From: Acidobacteriota bacterium
Lineage (GTDB): Bacteria > Acidobacteriota > Terriglobia > Terriglobales > Acidobacteriaceae
NCBI GenBank assembly: GCA_021798235.1
Contig: JAJZMO010000320.1
Location: 1-5,316 of the forward strand
DNA length: 5,316 bases
Reading direction: 5' to 3'
Below, in pieces: positions 1-5,285 of the stretch. A model generated the notes under the pieces. It was not told the origin of the DNA and did no database searches. It saw only the letters and a program-made list of their open reading frames with translations. Both the position numbers and the translations under genes were made by a program. Every line of letters begins with the position of its first letter. The first letter of the stretch is position 1.

Positions 1-236
1 TGCAGATACTGGGCAAGTACCACGGGCCATAGCTTTTCGAGTAGCACATAGGTAATGGCCGTAATGGCCAGCCCGGTGACAATGCCAAGCACCGGCGCAA
101 TCAGCAGCCACTTATGCAGATCGCGTGAGTACACGGCGGTCAGATCCTGACGCACCAGCAGGGGAAGCCTGCGCAGCAGTGGATACCGTTGCCACCCATG
201 GTTTTTCGCGATGAGGGTATTTTCGTCTGTCTTCAT
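1..236 (-). CDS. Probable ClC-family chloride channel/transporter, N-terminal part only (cut by window edge)
   Basis: Only the first 78 codons are visible; the gene runs off the left edge. The reading frame begins at the ATG at 236-234 and is open to base 1. The predicted protein has a polar, basic N-terminus (residues 1-40) followed by the first long hydrophobic helix at about 43-69 (KWLLIAPVLGIVTGLAIT...). That arrangement, with a charged lead-in, a W-L-L-I-A-P start to the helix, glycines inside it and an E-K-L-W exit, resembles the first membrane helix of bacterial ClC proteins, which move chloride, often in exchange for protons, across the inner membrane. The selectivity-filter motifs lie outside the window, so the family call rests on this helix alone. 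The start codon overlaps the stop of the upstream marR gene as ATGA, giving translational coupling. Another polytopic membrane protein remains possible. Confidence 0.62.
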   Translation of the reverse strand, partial: MKTDENTLIAKNHGWQRYPLLRRLPLLVRQDLTAVYSRDLHKWLLIAPVLGIVTGLAITAITYVLLEKLWPVVLAQYL

Positions 237-718
237 TGCCGTTCCCAATCCTTCAATTCTGATTGCGCGAACTGATCCAGATGTGCCCGCCACAGCGGAA
301 TGCGCGCAATCTCTTGTTGATGCAGCCGCGTCAGACGGGTCAGCAGCTTTTTGCCTTCAAGCGTCAGCGAGACGAGAACAGCGCGCCCATCTTGCTTGGA
401 CGGTTGTTTGCGCACCAAGCCACGCTGCACCGCGCGCTCCACCAGACCCACAACCGAGTTGTGCCGCTCCTGCAAAAACTCTGCCAAGTCCGAAAGCGTG
501 GCTTGGCCGTTTTCCCGAAAGCCAGCAATGCCGAGCAGCAATTGGTGTTGCTGCGGCGTCACGCCACAGGAGCGGGCGGCGGCCTCACTGAAACGCACAA
601 ATTTTCGCAGCGTATAGCGAAAAAAAGCCAACTCACGCACGCCGGGACGATCCACCTTGGGCGCACGCACGCTTTTCTTTTTGGGTGCGAGCGTCTGGGT
701 TGGGCGTTTTCCGGGCAT
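233..718 (-). CDS. MarR-family winged-helix transcriptional regulator
   Basis: The 161-residue protein is a typical length for a MarR dimeric repressor. The N-terminus is very basic (lysines and arginines within residues 4-24), longer than in minimal family members, and could contact DNA outside the core site. The winged-helix domain spans about residues 52-125. It starts with TPQQHQLLLGIAGF, continues with TLSDLAEFLQERHNSVVGLV, whose second half is the probable recognition helix, and includes the wing with the family's D-G-R signature at 110-112 before LTLEGKKLL. The flanking helices at about 28-50 and 125-160 would form the dimer interface. The ligand cannot be told from sequence. The last codons overlap the start of the channel gene by four bases, so the regulator probably controls that gene and itself. 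The ATG at 718-716 has no Shine-Dalgarno but sits 7 bases after a TATAAT hexamer, suggesting a leaderless message. Confidence 0.93.
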   Translation of the reverse strand: MPGKRPTQTLAPKKKSVRAPKVDRPGVRELAFFRYTLRKFVRFSEAAARSCGVTPQQHQLLLGIAGFRENGQATLSDLAEFLQERHNSVVGLVERAVQRGLVRKQPSKQDGRAVLVSLTLEGKKLLTRLTRLHQQEIARIPLWRAHLDQFAQSELKDWERQ

Positions 719-725
719 GGAAAAA

Positions 726-754
726 ATTATATCGTAGTGCGATATATATTTTCA
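726..754 (-). promoter_or_regulatory. Predicted sigma70-type promoter of the marR-channel operon
   Basis: On the minus strand a perfect TATAAT occupies 731-726. Seventeen bases upstream is TGAAAA (754-749), a weak match to TTGACA (3 of 6). With the usual discriminator length, transcription would start at about 719-718, that is at or next to the A of the marR ATG. Bases 719-725 contain only TTTTTCC-like sequence and no ribosome-binding site, so a leaderless transcript is the simplest reading. The -10 match is seen directly; the transcription start is inferred. Confidence 0.6.
728..746. promoter_or_regulatory. Inverted repeat over the marR promoter, probable MarR operator
   Basis: Bases 728-746 read TATATCGtagtgCGATATA: two perfect 7-base arms around a 5-base centre, 19 bp in all. 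The size and symmetry suit a MarR dimer. The repeat fills most of the -35/-10 spacer and covers five of the six bases of the TATAAT, so a bound dimer would block RNA polymerase. Most MarR genes are autoregulated through such sites, which supports the assignment. Direct binding is inferred. Confidence 0.62.
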
Positions 755-758
755 CCCA

Positions 759-777
759 GTTCGATGCGAACGATCGT
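759..777. repeat. Cluster of short palindromes just upstream of the marR promoter
   Basis: GTTCGatgCGAAC (759-771) is a perfect inverted repeat with 5-base arms and a 3-base centre. The 8-base palindrome ACGATCGT (770-777) abuts it. Both lie upstream of the predicted -35 of marR, on the side where a second regulator or a second MarR dimer could bind. The half-site (TTCG/CGAA) resembles but does not equal the ATCG/CGAT arms of the main repeat. A role is not shown. Confidence 0.25.
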
Positions 778-797
778 ACGGGAATTCCAGCCCGTGC
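776..797 (-). other. Weak stem-loop downstream of the siroheme gene
   Basis: On the minus strand, 45 bases past the siroheme gene stop, GCACGGG and CCCGTAC can pair with one mismatch around an 8-base loop that contains GGAATTCC with its flanks. No T-run follows on that strand, so this is not a canonical intrinsic terminator. It could mark a Rho-dependent or processed 3' end, or nothing. The rest of the 719-841 intergenic region is explained by the marR promoter. Confidence 0.2.
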
Positions 798-841
798 AAA
801 CAAATCCCGTGGTTCCCGGTGCGGATCTTTTTCTTGTGCAG

Positions 842-1453
842 TTATTTTTTCGGATGGGCAAGTTGGCGGGCGGGACAGGCGGGCAGCTCGCAAACGGGCA
901 GGCTTGCCAACGTATGCAGCAATTGTTTGCGCTCTTCGCTGGCGGGCTGCTCGGCCAGCACCTCCCGACGCAGTTGGCCCAATTGTGCCAAGTGCGCACC
1001 CAGTTCGGGCGCAAGCTGTGCGTCGATTTCCTTGCGCAGCCGCTGCGCCAGTGCCGGGCTTTCGCCTGCGGTGGAGATGGCAATTTGCAAGTCACCGCGC
1101 TCAACGATCGAGGGGAAATAAAAATCACAGTTCGGTGGATCGTCCACGGAATTGCACAGAATGCCGCGCTCCCGGGCCAGTGTGAAAATGGTGCGATTTA
1201 CTTCCGGCGATGAAGTTGCAGCGATCACAAGAAACATGCCATCGAGATCGCTGGGAACAAACGCGCGCTGGTGCCAGAGAAATTTTTCCTCCGCGGCTTG
1301 CTGCGCCACGGCGGGGAGTGCCTCGGGTGCAGCCACGGTGACGTGTGCTCCTGCATGCAACAAACTGGAAATTTTGGACTCCGCAACAAAGCCCGCACCC
1401 GCTACGAGGCAGCGCCGTCCATCGAGCTTCAAAAAAATGGGAAACAACGGCAC
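842..1453 (-). CDS. Precorrin-2 dehydrogenase / sirohydrochlorin ferrochelatase (CysG N-terminal / Met8 type), siroheme synthesis
   Basis: This 203-residue cytosolic enzyme would oxidise precorrin-2 to sirohydrochlorin with NAD+ and, in many family members, insert iron to make siroheme for sulfite and nitrite reductases. The N-terminal Rossmann fold starts with FLKLDGRRCLVAGAGFVAES (7-26); A-G-A-G-F-V-A replaces the more usual G-G-G-x-V-A. V-I-A-A-T (76-80) ends a following strand. CNSVDDPPNCDFYFPS (100-115) contains Asp104, which aligns without gaps to the catalytic Asp104 of enterobacterial CysG. The dimerisation segment ISTAGESPALAQRLR (126-140) follows, then a helical C-terminus. The C-terminal uroporphyrinogen methyltransferase domain of full CysG is absent, so SUMT must be a separate gene. 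The start is GTG (1453-1451), chosen because AGGAG lies 6 bases upstream and MPLFPIFLKL matches the family start. The gene lies 112 bp downstream of mutS2 on the same strand. Confidence 0.93.
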   Translation of the reverse strand: MPLFPIFLKLDGRRCLVAGAGFVAESKISSLLHAGAHVTVAAPEALPAVAQQAAEEKFLWHQRAFVPSDLDGMFLVIAATSSPEVNRTIFTLARERGILCNSVDDPPNCDFYFPSIVERGDLQIAISTAGESPALAQRLRKEIDAQLAPELGAHLAQLGQLRREVLAEQPASEERKQLLHTLASLPVCELPACPARQLAHPKK

Positions 1454-1459
1454 GGCTCA

Positions 1460-1464
1460 CTCCT
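1460..1464 (-). promoter_or_regulatory. Ribosome binding site that fixes the GTG start of the siroheme gene
   Basis: AGGAG on the minus strand (1464-1460) is separated by six bases from the GTG at 1453-1451. There is no ATG nearby in frame, so this site decides the start. A TAAAAT hexamer at 1476-1471 on the same strand could be a -10 element, but no matching -35 was found. Apart from these, nothing recognisable and no intrinsic terminator was seen in the 1454-1565 gap after mutS2. Confidence 0.7.
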
Positions 1465-1565
1465 GTTGTGATTTTAGGCTAAGCATCGCCTGGCCCATCT
1501 CCTACGCTGGGTGCCCTGCCTAGCGCGCCTTTACAGTAGCGAGTCGAGGAAGCTGCGATTCTGTT

Positions 1566-4055
1566 TTATTGCCGCAATTCGGCTACGGTGACGCCAGCCC
1601 CGCCTTCGTTCTGTCCCGGCTCCTGCACAGAGGCCACGTGCGGATGTCGCTGCAAAAATGCGCGCAGCGCCTTGCGCAAAATTCCCATGCCGCTGCCATG
1701 CACAATGCGCACGCGGGGAGCACCATCTAAAAATGCGCGGTCGAGAAATTTTTCCACCGCATCCGTGGCCTCTTCCACCGTTTGCCCAATCACGTTGATC
1801 TCCACGGAGGAGGCAGCAGTGTCGCGGCTCAGCGAAACGCGAATGCCCTTGCTGCGCGCACTGGCCAGGGGCGTGGCCGCCGCCGCTTGCGCAGCCGCAG
1901 AGGCCAGCACGGCCGCGATGTCGTCGCGGCGAATGCGCATCTTCATCGCTCCGGCCGTCACTTCAAAGGCGTCCGCATCGATCTGCCGCTGCACCACGGC
2001 GGCCTTACCCAGCGAGCGCAATTGCACGGTGTCGCCCACGCGCACCTCGCGCACAACGTGGGGCTGCGCGTGGGCATCGCCTTGGTCGGCTCCAGTCTGG
2101 TGCGCCACGACGGTCATGGCAAATTGATCGCGGAATTCGCGCCGCAGTTGTGCCACGCGCCGCTCCGCCTGCTTGCTGAGTTTTTGTTGCTGGCTGCGAT
2201 CTTCCACGCCGCGCAACAGCTCCTGCACTTGAAACTCCAAATCTTTCAGCAACGAAGCCAGCTTGTCTTCCAGAGCACGCACGGCCAGCTTCTGCTCTTT
2301 GCGGCCCTCCAGCTCCAAACGATTGCGCTCGCGCGTCAGTTCCTGCTCCCGGCGCAAGAGCGATGCACGCTCTTGCTGCACGCGCAGCAGGTCCGCGTGC
2401 AATTGGTCCAGGAAGCGCGCGACCTGATCGCTTTGGCTGCCCAGCCGCGCCCGTGCACTGGCTAGAATTGCGGCATCCAACCCCAGCCGCTGCGCGATGC
2501 TGATGCCTGCCGAAGCGCCGGGCACGCCCACGCGAATCTCATAGGTCGGCGCCAGCGTTTGCTCATCAAAGCCCGCCGAGGCATTGCGCACACCGGGCGT
2601 GTTGGCCGCATACACCTTGAGCGAAGTGTGATGCGTGGAGATCAACGACCAGCAGCGCGCGTGCACAAAATGTTCCGCAAAGGCCGCAGCCAACGCTGCG
2701 CCCTCTTCGGGATCCGTCGCGGAGCCCAGCTCGTCGAGCAACACGAGCGACGCCGCGCCTGCCCGCTGCACAATCGCATTCAGACGCGTCAGATGTGCGG
2801 AAAATGTAGACAGGTTTTGCTCGATCGACTGCGCATCGCCAATGTCGGCCAGCACGGCGTCGAAGAGCGGCAGCCGCGCCTGTTCTGCGGGTACGGGCAG
2901 TCCGGATTGCGCCATCAGCGCCAACAATCCCACAGTTTTCAGCGCCACGGTTTTGCCACCTGTGTTGGGCCCGCTCAGGATCAATTGGCGCGCCGCTTCG
3001 TCCATCTCCAGCGTCAGCGGAACCACCACGCCGCCATTCCTGCGCAGGCGATGTTCCAGCAGCGGATGCCGTGCCGCACGCAGAACCAACCATGCTTCCT
3101 GCGCGGTGCTGGCCGCTGGAACCAACGGAGCGATCTCGGGAGCGGTGCAGGCGTATTGCTGCGCAAAGCGTGCGCGGGCCAACAGCGATTCGATTTCTAC
3201 CAGCGTCACCGCACCAGCGGCGATGGCATCGGCATGCTCGGCAAAGGCGCGCGTCATCGCCGCCAGAATGCGGTGCATCTCCTGCTGCTCTTCTTCCAGC
3301 AGCCGCTGCAGCTCGTTGTTCTGCTCGATGGTTTCCAGTGGCTCCACAAAAACCGTCTGCCCGCTGGAGCTGGCTCCATGCACTACACCGGCGATGCGTC
3401 GCTTCCACTCCGCCTTGACGGGAATCACAAAGCGCTCACCGCGCACGGTAATCCAATCCTCTTGCGCGGAGCCGACCTCACCCATGCGGCGCAACGTGGC
3501 CCGCAGGCTCTCTTCAATTTGTCGGTGCTGCCGCTCCATCTGGCGGCGAATGCGCGCCAGTTCCGGCGAGGCAGTATCAGCCAGCGTGCCGTCAGGTGTA
3601 AATTTGCCTTCCACGGCGCGCAGCAAGGGTTGAAAGCTGCCCGCAAGCACAGGAGCCGAAAGCACGCGCAGGCCGTCAATTTTCGCTGCGCTCGTCTCGG
3701 GCAGCGTGCGCAACACCGCCTGCCATGCGGCGATGCGGCCCACCAACACGGCCAGCGCACGGATGGAGTCCAGCTCCAGCGCGATGCCGGGGATACGCGC
3801 CTGCTGCAGGATTTCCGCAGGATCGATCAGTCCGTGGAAATCAAAGCTCAGTCCCGCATTCAACAGCGAGAGCATCTCCTGCACGTGTTGTTGCTCGCGG
3901 CGCACCCAAGCCAGATCGCCACTGGGTACCAGCGCGCGCACCCAGGCCTGGCCCACAGGCGTGCTGGCGCAGCCTGCAATCAGCTCCAATAGGCGCGGCA
4001 GCTCCAGCGTCTCTGCGCTGGTCTGTTGCAACGGCGAGGGGATGGTGGGCAACAT
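1566..4055 (-). CDS. mutS2: MutS2 family ATPase (MutS paralogue with KOW and Smr domains)
   Basis: At 829 residues it has the normal MutS2 length and lacks the mismatch-recognition domain of MutS. Core and lever helices occupy about 15-310. The ATPase domain has Walker A GPNTGGKT (362-369), the signature region NLSTFSAHL (414-422), Walker B LVLLDELGSATDPEEG (437-452) and the histidine switch STHHTSLK (473-480). A long charged coiled coil covers about 540-645. A KOW-like segment follows (about 668-713, VREVRVGDTVQLRSLGKAAV). The Smr domain is at about 750-829 and keeps HGSGMG (786-791). Family members act in suppression of recombination and, in Bacillus subtilis, bind collided ribosomes. The usual Smr LDLRG motif reads INVIG here (753-757), losing both the Asp and the Arg, so nuclease activity is doubtful. 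An Ala-rich linker (714-735) joins KOW and Smr. The start ATG (4055-4053) matches the family N-terminus and has a weak upstream AGAAGA. The gene is divergent from doxX. Confidence 0.97.
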   Translation of the reverse strand: MLPTIPSPLQQTSAETLELPRLLELIAGCASTPVGQAWVRALVPSGDLAWVRREQQHVQEMLSLLNAGLSFDFHGLIDPAEILQQARIPGIALELDSIRALAVLVGRIAAWQAVLRTLPETSAAKIDGLRVLSAPVLAGSFQPLLRAVEGKFTPDGTLADTASPELARIRRQMERQHRQIEESLRATLRRMGEVGSAQEDWITVRGERFVIPVKAEWKRRIAGVVHGASSSGQTVFVEPLETIEQNNELQRLLEEEQQEMHRILAAMTRAFAEHADAIAAGAVTLVEIESLLARARFAQQYACTAPEIAPLVPAASTAQEAWLVLRAARHPLLEHRLRRNGGVVVPLTLEMDEAARQLILSGPNTGGKTVALKTVGLLALMAQSGLPVPAEQARLPLFDAVLADIGDAQSIEQNLSTFSAHLTRLNAIVQRAGAASLVLLDELGSATDPEEGAALAAAFAEHFVHARCWSLISTHHTSLKVYAANTPGVRNASAGFDEQTLAPTYEIRVGVPGASAGISIAQRLGLDAAILASARARLGSQSDQVARFLDQLHADLLRVQQERASLLRREQELTRERNRLELEGRKEQKLAVRALEDKLASLLKDLEFQVQELLRGVEDRSQQQKLSKQAERRVAQLRREFRDQFAMTVVAHQTGADQGDAHAQPHVVREVRVGDTVQLRSLGKAAVVQRQIDADAFEVTAGAMKMRIRRDDIAAVLASAAAQAAAATPLASARSKGIRVSLSRDTAASSVEINVIGQTVEEATDAVEKFLDRAFLDGAPRVRIVHGSGMGILRKALRAFLQRHPHVASVQEPGQNEGGAGVTVAELRQ

Positions 4056-4093
4056 GCTAGCAAAATCTTCTCACACGCTGCCGCAGAACTTTT

Positions 4094-4124
4094 TTGCGCC
4101 AACGCCGCAGTGAAGTGCGATACT
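4094..4124 (+). promoter_or_regulatory. Tentative doxX promoter in the divergent mutS2-doxX region
   Basis: The 111-bp region between the divergent starts must hold both promoters. On the plus strand TGC-GATACT (4116-4124) looks like an extended -10. TTGCGC (4094-4099) is a partial -35 at a long 19-base spacing. Transcription from here would give a leader of about 35 bases. No convincing mutS2 promoter was found on the other strand. Confidence 0.25.
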
Positions 4125-4126
4125 GC

Positions 4127-4144
4127 CTGCGGTTCCATCCGCGG
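4127..4144 (+). other. Small hairpin in the doxX leader
   Basis: CTGCGG (4127-4132) and CCGCGG (4139-4144) can pair over six base pairs, one a G-U wobble, around the loop TTCCAT. It ends 11 bases before the Shine-Dalgarno, so it does not mask it. It could stabilise the 5' end of the message. Function is unproven. Confidence 0.25.
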
Positions 4145-4155
4145 AAGATTTTTGC

Positions 4156-4162
4156 AAGGAGG
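4156..4162 (+). promoter_or_regulatory. Strong Shine-Dalgarno of doxX
   Basis: AAGGAGG is a full match to the anti-Shine-Dalgarno core. It is 4 bases before the ATG at 4167 and 10 before a second in-frame ATG at 4173; both starts are plausible and differ by two residues. It rules out the farther upstream in-frame ATG at 4026, which lies inside the mutS2 coding region. Confidence 0.85.
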
Positions 4163-4166
4163 AGAA

Positions 4167-4574
4167 ATGGAAATGCAGCGCATCGTACGTTTTGAATTTT
4201 TCCCGGCAAATATCGATGCGGGACTCTTGGTGCTGCGCATCGGTGTTTGCGGCACGCTGTTTCTCAAGCATGGACTGGAGAAGATTCTGCACTACTCGCA
4301 GATGGCAGCGTCCATGGGCCACGCCGTAATCACCATTGCCATGATCAGCGACTCCATCTGCTCCCTGCTGATTATTCTGGGGCTGTTCACGCGCTGGGCT
4401 GCGCTGTACAGCTTTGCCAACATCTTTGTTGCGTGGGCTATGGTGCATCATTTTCTGTTCTTTGGCCGCGGGGCCGATCACGGCGAACTGATCGTGCTCT
4501 ATTTGGCAGCGTTGGCGGCCCTCGTTCTGGCGGGGCCGGGCAAGTACAGCGTGGACGCATCGGTACAGGGCTAG
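4167..4574 (+). CDS. DoxX-family integral membrane protein
   Basis: The 135-residue protein has the size and four-helix layout of the DoxX family. Membrane segments are predicted at about 17-35 (IDAGLLVLRIGVCGTLFL), 52-73, 77-98 and 106-123. The family pattern is clear: L-L-V-L-R-I-G near the start, H-G-L-E-K-I (35-40) after helix 1, a G-L-F-T-R-W turn between helices 2 and 3, and H-G-E-L-I-V-L-Y-L (105-113) leading into the last helix, which ends in G-P-G-K-Y-S-V-D. DoxX proteins take their name from a subunit of archaeal thiosulfate:quinone oxidoreductase. Most bacterial members have no assigned reaction, and some are linked to redox or oxidative-stress functions, so no substrate is claimed. 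The start at 4167 is chosen from the strong Shine-Dalgarno; 4173 is the alternative. The zinc-ribbon gene follows 84 bp downstream. Confidence 0.92.
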   Translation: MEMQRIVRFEFFPANIDAGLLVLRIGVCGTLFLKHGLEKILHYSQMAASMGHAVITIAMISDSICSLLIILGLFTRWAALYSFANIFVAWAMVHHFLFFGRGADHGELIVLYLAALAALVLAGPGKYSVDASVQG

Positions 4575-4583
4575 CGTTCAACG

Positions 4584-4599
4584 CCAGCTCCCGCGCTGG
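4584..4599 (+). repeat. Inverted repeat just after doxX
   Basis: CCAGC (4584-4588) and GCTGG (4595-4599) form a perfect 5-bp stem with a 6-base loop. Immediately before it, GCGTTcAACGC (4574-4584) is an 11-base palindrome starting at the last base of the stop codon. No T-run follows, so a canonical intrinsic terminator is not supported and read-through into the zinc-ribbon gene is possible. Confidence 0.25.
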
Positions 4600-4621
4600 G
4601 GAACCAACCCCGTGCGCGGCG

Positions 4622-4639
4622 CGTATCCAAAACCATACG
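4622..4639 (+). repeat. Short inverted repeat before the zinc-ribbon gene
   Basis: CGTAT (4622-4626) and ATACG (4635-4639) are perfect 5-base arms around CCAAAACC. The repeat ends 19 bases before the ATG at 4659. It may be a small hairpin or an operator half-site pair; at this length chance is a serious alternative. Confidence 0.18.
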
Positions 4640-4658
4640 GCAGAAAGCGAGGCACCCC

Positions 4659-5225
4659 ATGTTTTGCCGCCAATGTGGAAAACCCATCGGAAATCAGGCA
4701 TTTTGTTCCGCCTGCGGAGCCGCGACGGGGCTGGCATCAACCCCGGCACCCGGCCCAATTCCCGTGCCGCCGCCGGGCGCATTGCCGCCACACTGGAGCG
4801 GGCGCGTGCAGCGACATCTGCATACCCTCGGCATTCTTTGGATCGCCTTCGCGGGCTACTCCATGTTGCAGTGGCTGCTGGCCTACAGCTTCTTACATGG
4901 GATGGCCAGCGGCCATACTTGGTTTCTGAACATGGGAGCACCGTGGATGCACGGCGCTCCAGCCCTGCCCAACGCGGCCCTTTGGTGGATGCCCCTGGTG
5001 ACGGTCTTTGTCACGCTGCGCGGCCTTTTGTCGCTTGCCACAGGCATCGCGCTGCTCACGCGCCAAACCTGGGGACGCACCTTTGCCATCGTCGTTGCGA
5101 TTCTCTCGGTGCTGAAGCCCTTCACCGGCACGGCGCTGGCCATTTACACGCTCTGGGTTTTGTGGGGACCGCTCTCGGGTTTGGAGTATGCACAGATCGT
5201 TGCCGCAGGGCCTGAGGAACGCTAA
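4659..5225 (+). CDS. Zinc-ribbon membrane protein of unknown function
   Basis: This 188-residue protein begins with a short zinc ribbon, MFCRQCGKPIGNQAFCSACG, with Cys3, Cys6, Cys16 and Cys19 in a CxxC-9-CxxC spacing expected to bind one zinc ion. A proline-rich linker follows (about 29-45). Hydrophobic segments lie at about 56-79, 108-133 and 142-169, so the protein is probably anchored in the inner membrane by three or so helices with the ribbon in the cytoplasm. I recognise the architecture, which is common among uncharacterised bacterial proteins, but not a specific family, and no reaction is claimed. The start is supported by GAGG (4649-4652) six bases upstream and by the zinc ribbon starting directly at the N-terminus, as is usual in such proteins. 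It is 84 bp after doxX on the same strand, which suggests but does not prove co-transcription. Confidence 0.85.
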   Translation: MFCRQCGKPIGNQAFCSACGAATGLASTPAPGPIPVPPPGALPPHWSGRVQRHLHTLGILWIAFAGYSMLQWLLAYSFLHGMASGHTWFLNMGAPWMHGAPALPNAALWWMPLVTVFVTLRGLLSLATGIALLTRQTWGRTFAIVVAILSVLKPFTGTALAIYTLWVLWGPLSGLEYAQIVAAGPEER

Positions 5226-5247
5226 CCCCCACGCCATCACAAAGTGG

Positions 5248-5266
5248 GCGCACAAAACCAGTGCGC
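5248..5266 (+). repeat. Perfect inverted repeat between the zinc-ribbon gene and hemB
   Basis: GCGCAC (5248-5253) and GTGCGC (5261-5266) are perfect 6-base arms around the 7-base loop AAAACCA, 19 bp in total. It lies 22 bases after the zinc-ribbon stop and ends 5 bases before the predicted hemB -10. It could be a transcription end for the upstream genes, though no T-run follows, or an operator over the hemB promoter. A second weaker pairing, CCCAC (5228-5232) with GTGGG (5244-5248), is also present. Confidence 0.4.
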
Positions 5267-5271
5267 GGCCT

Positions 5272-5277
5272 TAGAAT
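5272..5277 (+). promoter_or_regulatory. Predicted -10 element of hemB
   Basis: TAGAAT matches TATAAT at five of six bases. It ends 8 bases before the ATG at 5286, so transcription would start at about 5284-5286 and the message would be leaderless or nearly so. The -35 position (5249-5254, CGCACA) matches only three of six bases and lies inside the inverted repeat. The AAAGG at 5279-5283 is too close to the ATG to be a good Shine-Dalgarno. Confidence 0.4.
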
Positions 5278-5285
5278 CAAAGGCG

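Noticed and set aside
263..1213. A 316-codon plus-strand open frame across marR and the siroheme gene
   Set aside because: It runs antisense through two well-supported genes and the marR promoter, has no family resemblance and no good ribosome-binding site.
1454..1565. A terminator or small gene between mutS2 and the siroheme gene
   Set aside because: No GC-rich hairpin followed by a T-run and no credible small reading frame with a ribosome-binding site were seen; only the siroheme gene's own Shine-Dalgarno stands out.
2559..3992. A 477-codon open frame on the plus strand inside mutS2
   Set aside because: It lies wholly antisense to a clear MutS2 coding region with all family motifs. Its translation is rich in Arg, Gln and His with no recognisable domain, as expected for a shadow frame in GC-rich DNA.
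4026..4166. A longer doxX starting at the in-frame ATG at 4026
   Set aside because: It would overlap the mutS2 start, add 47 residues unlike any DoxX N-terminus and ignore the AAGGAGG at 4156-4162.
4247..5215. A 322-codon plus-strand frame overlapping doxX and the zinc-ribbon gene
   Set aside because: The overlapped genes have strong Shine-Dalgarno sequences and recognisable protein features in other frames; this frame has neither.
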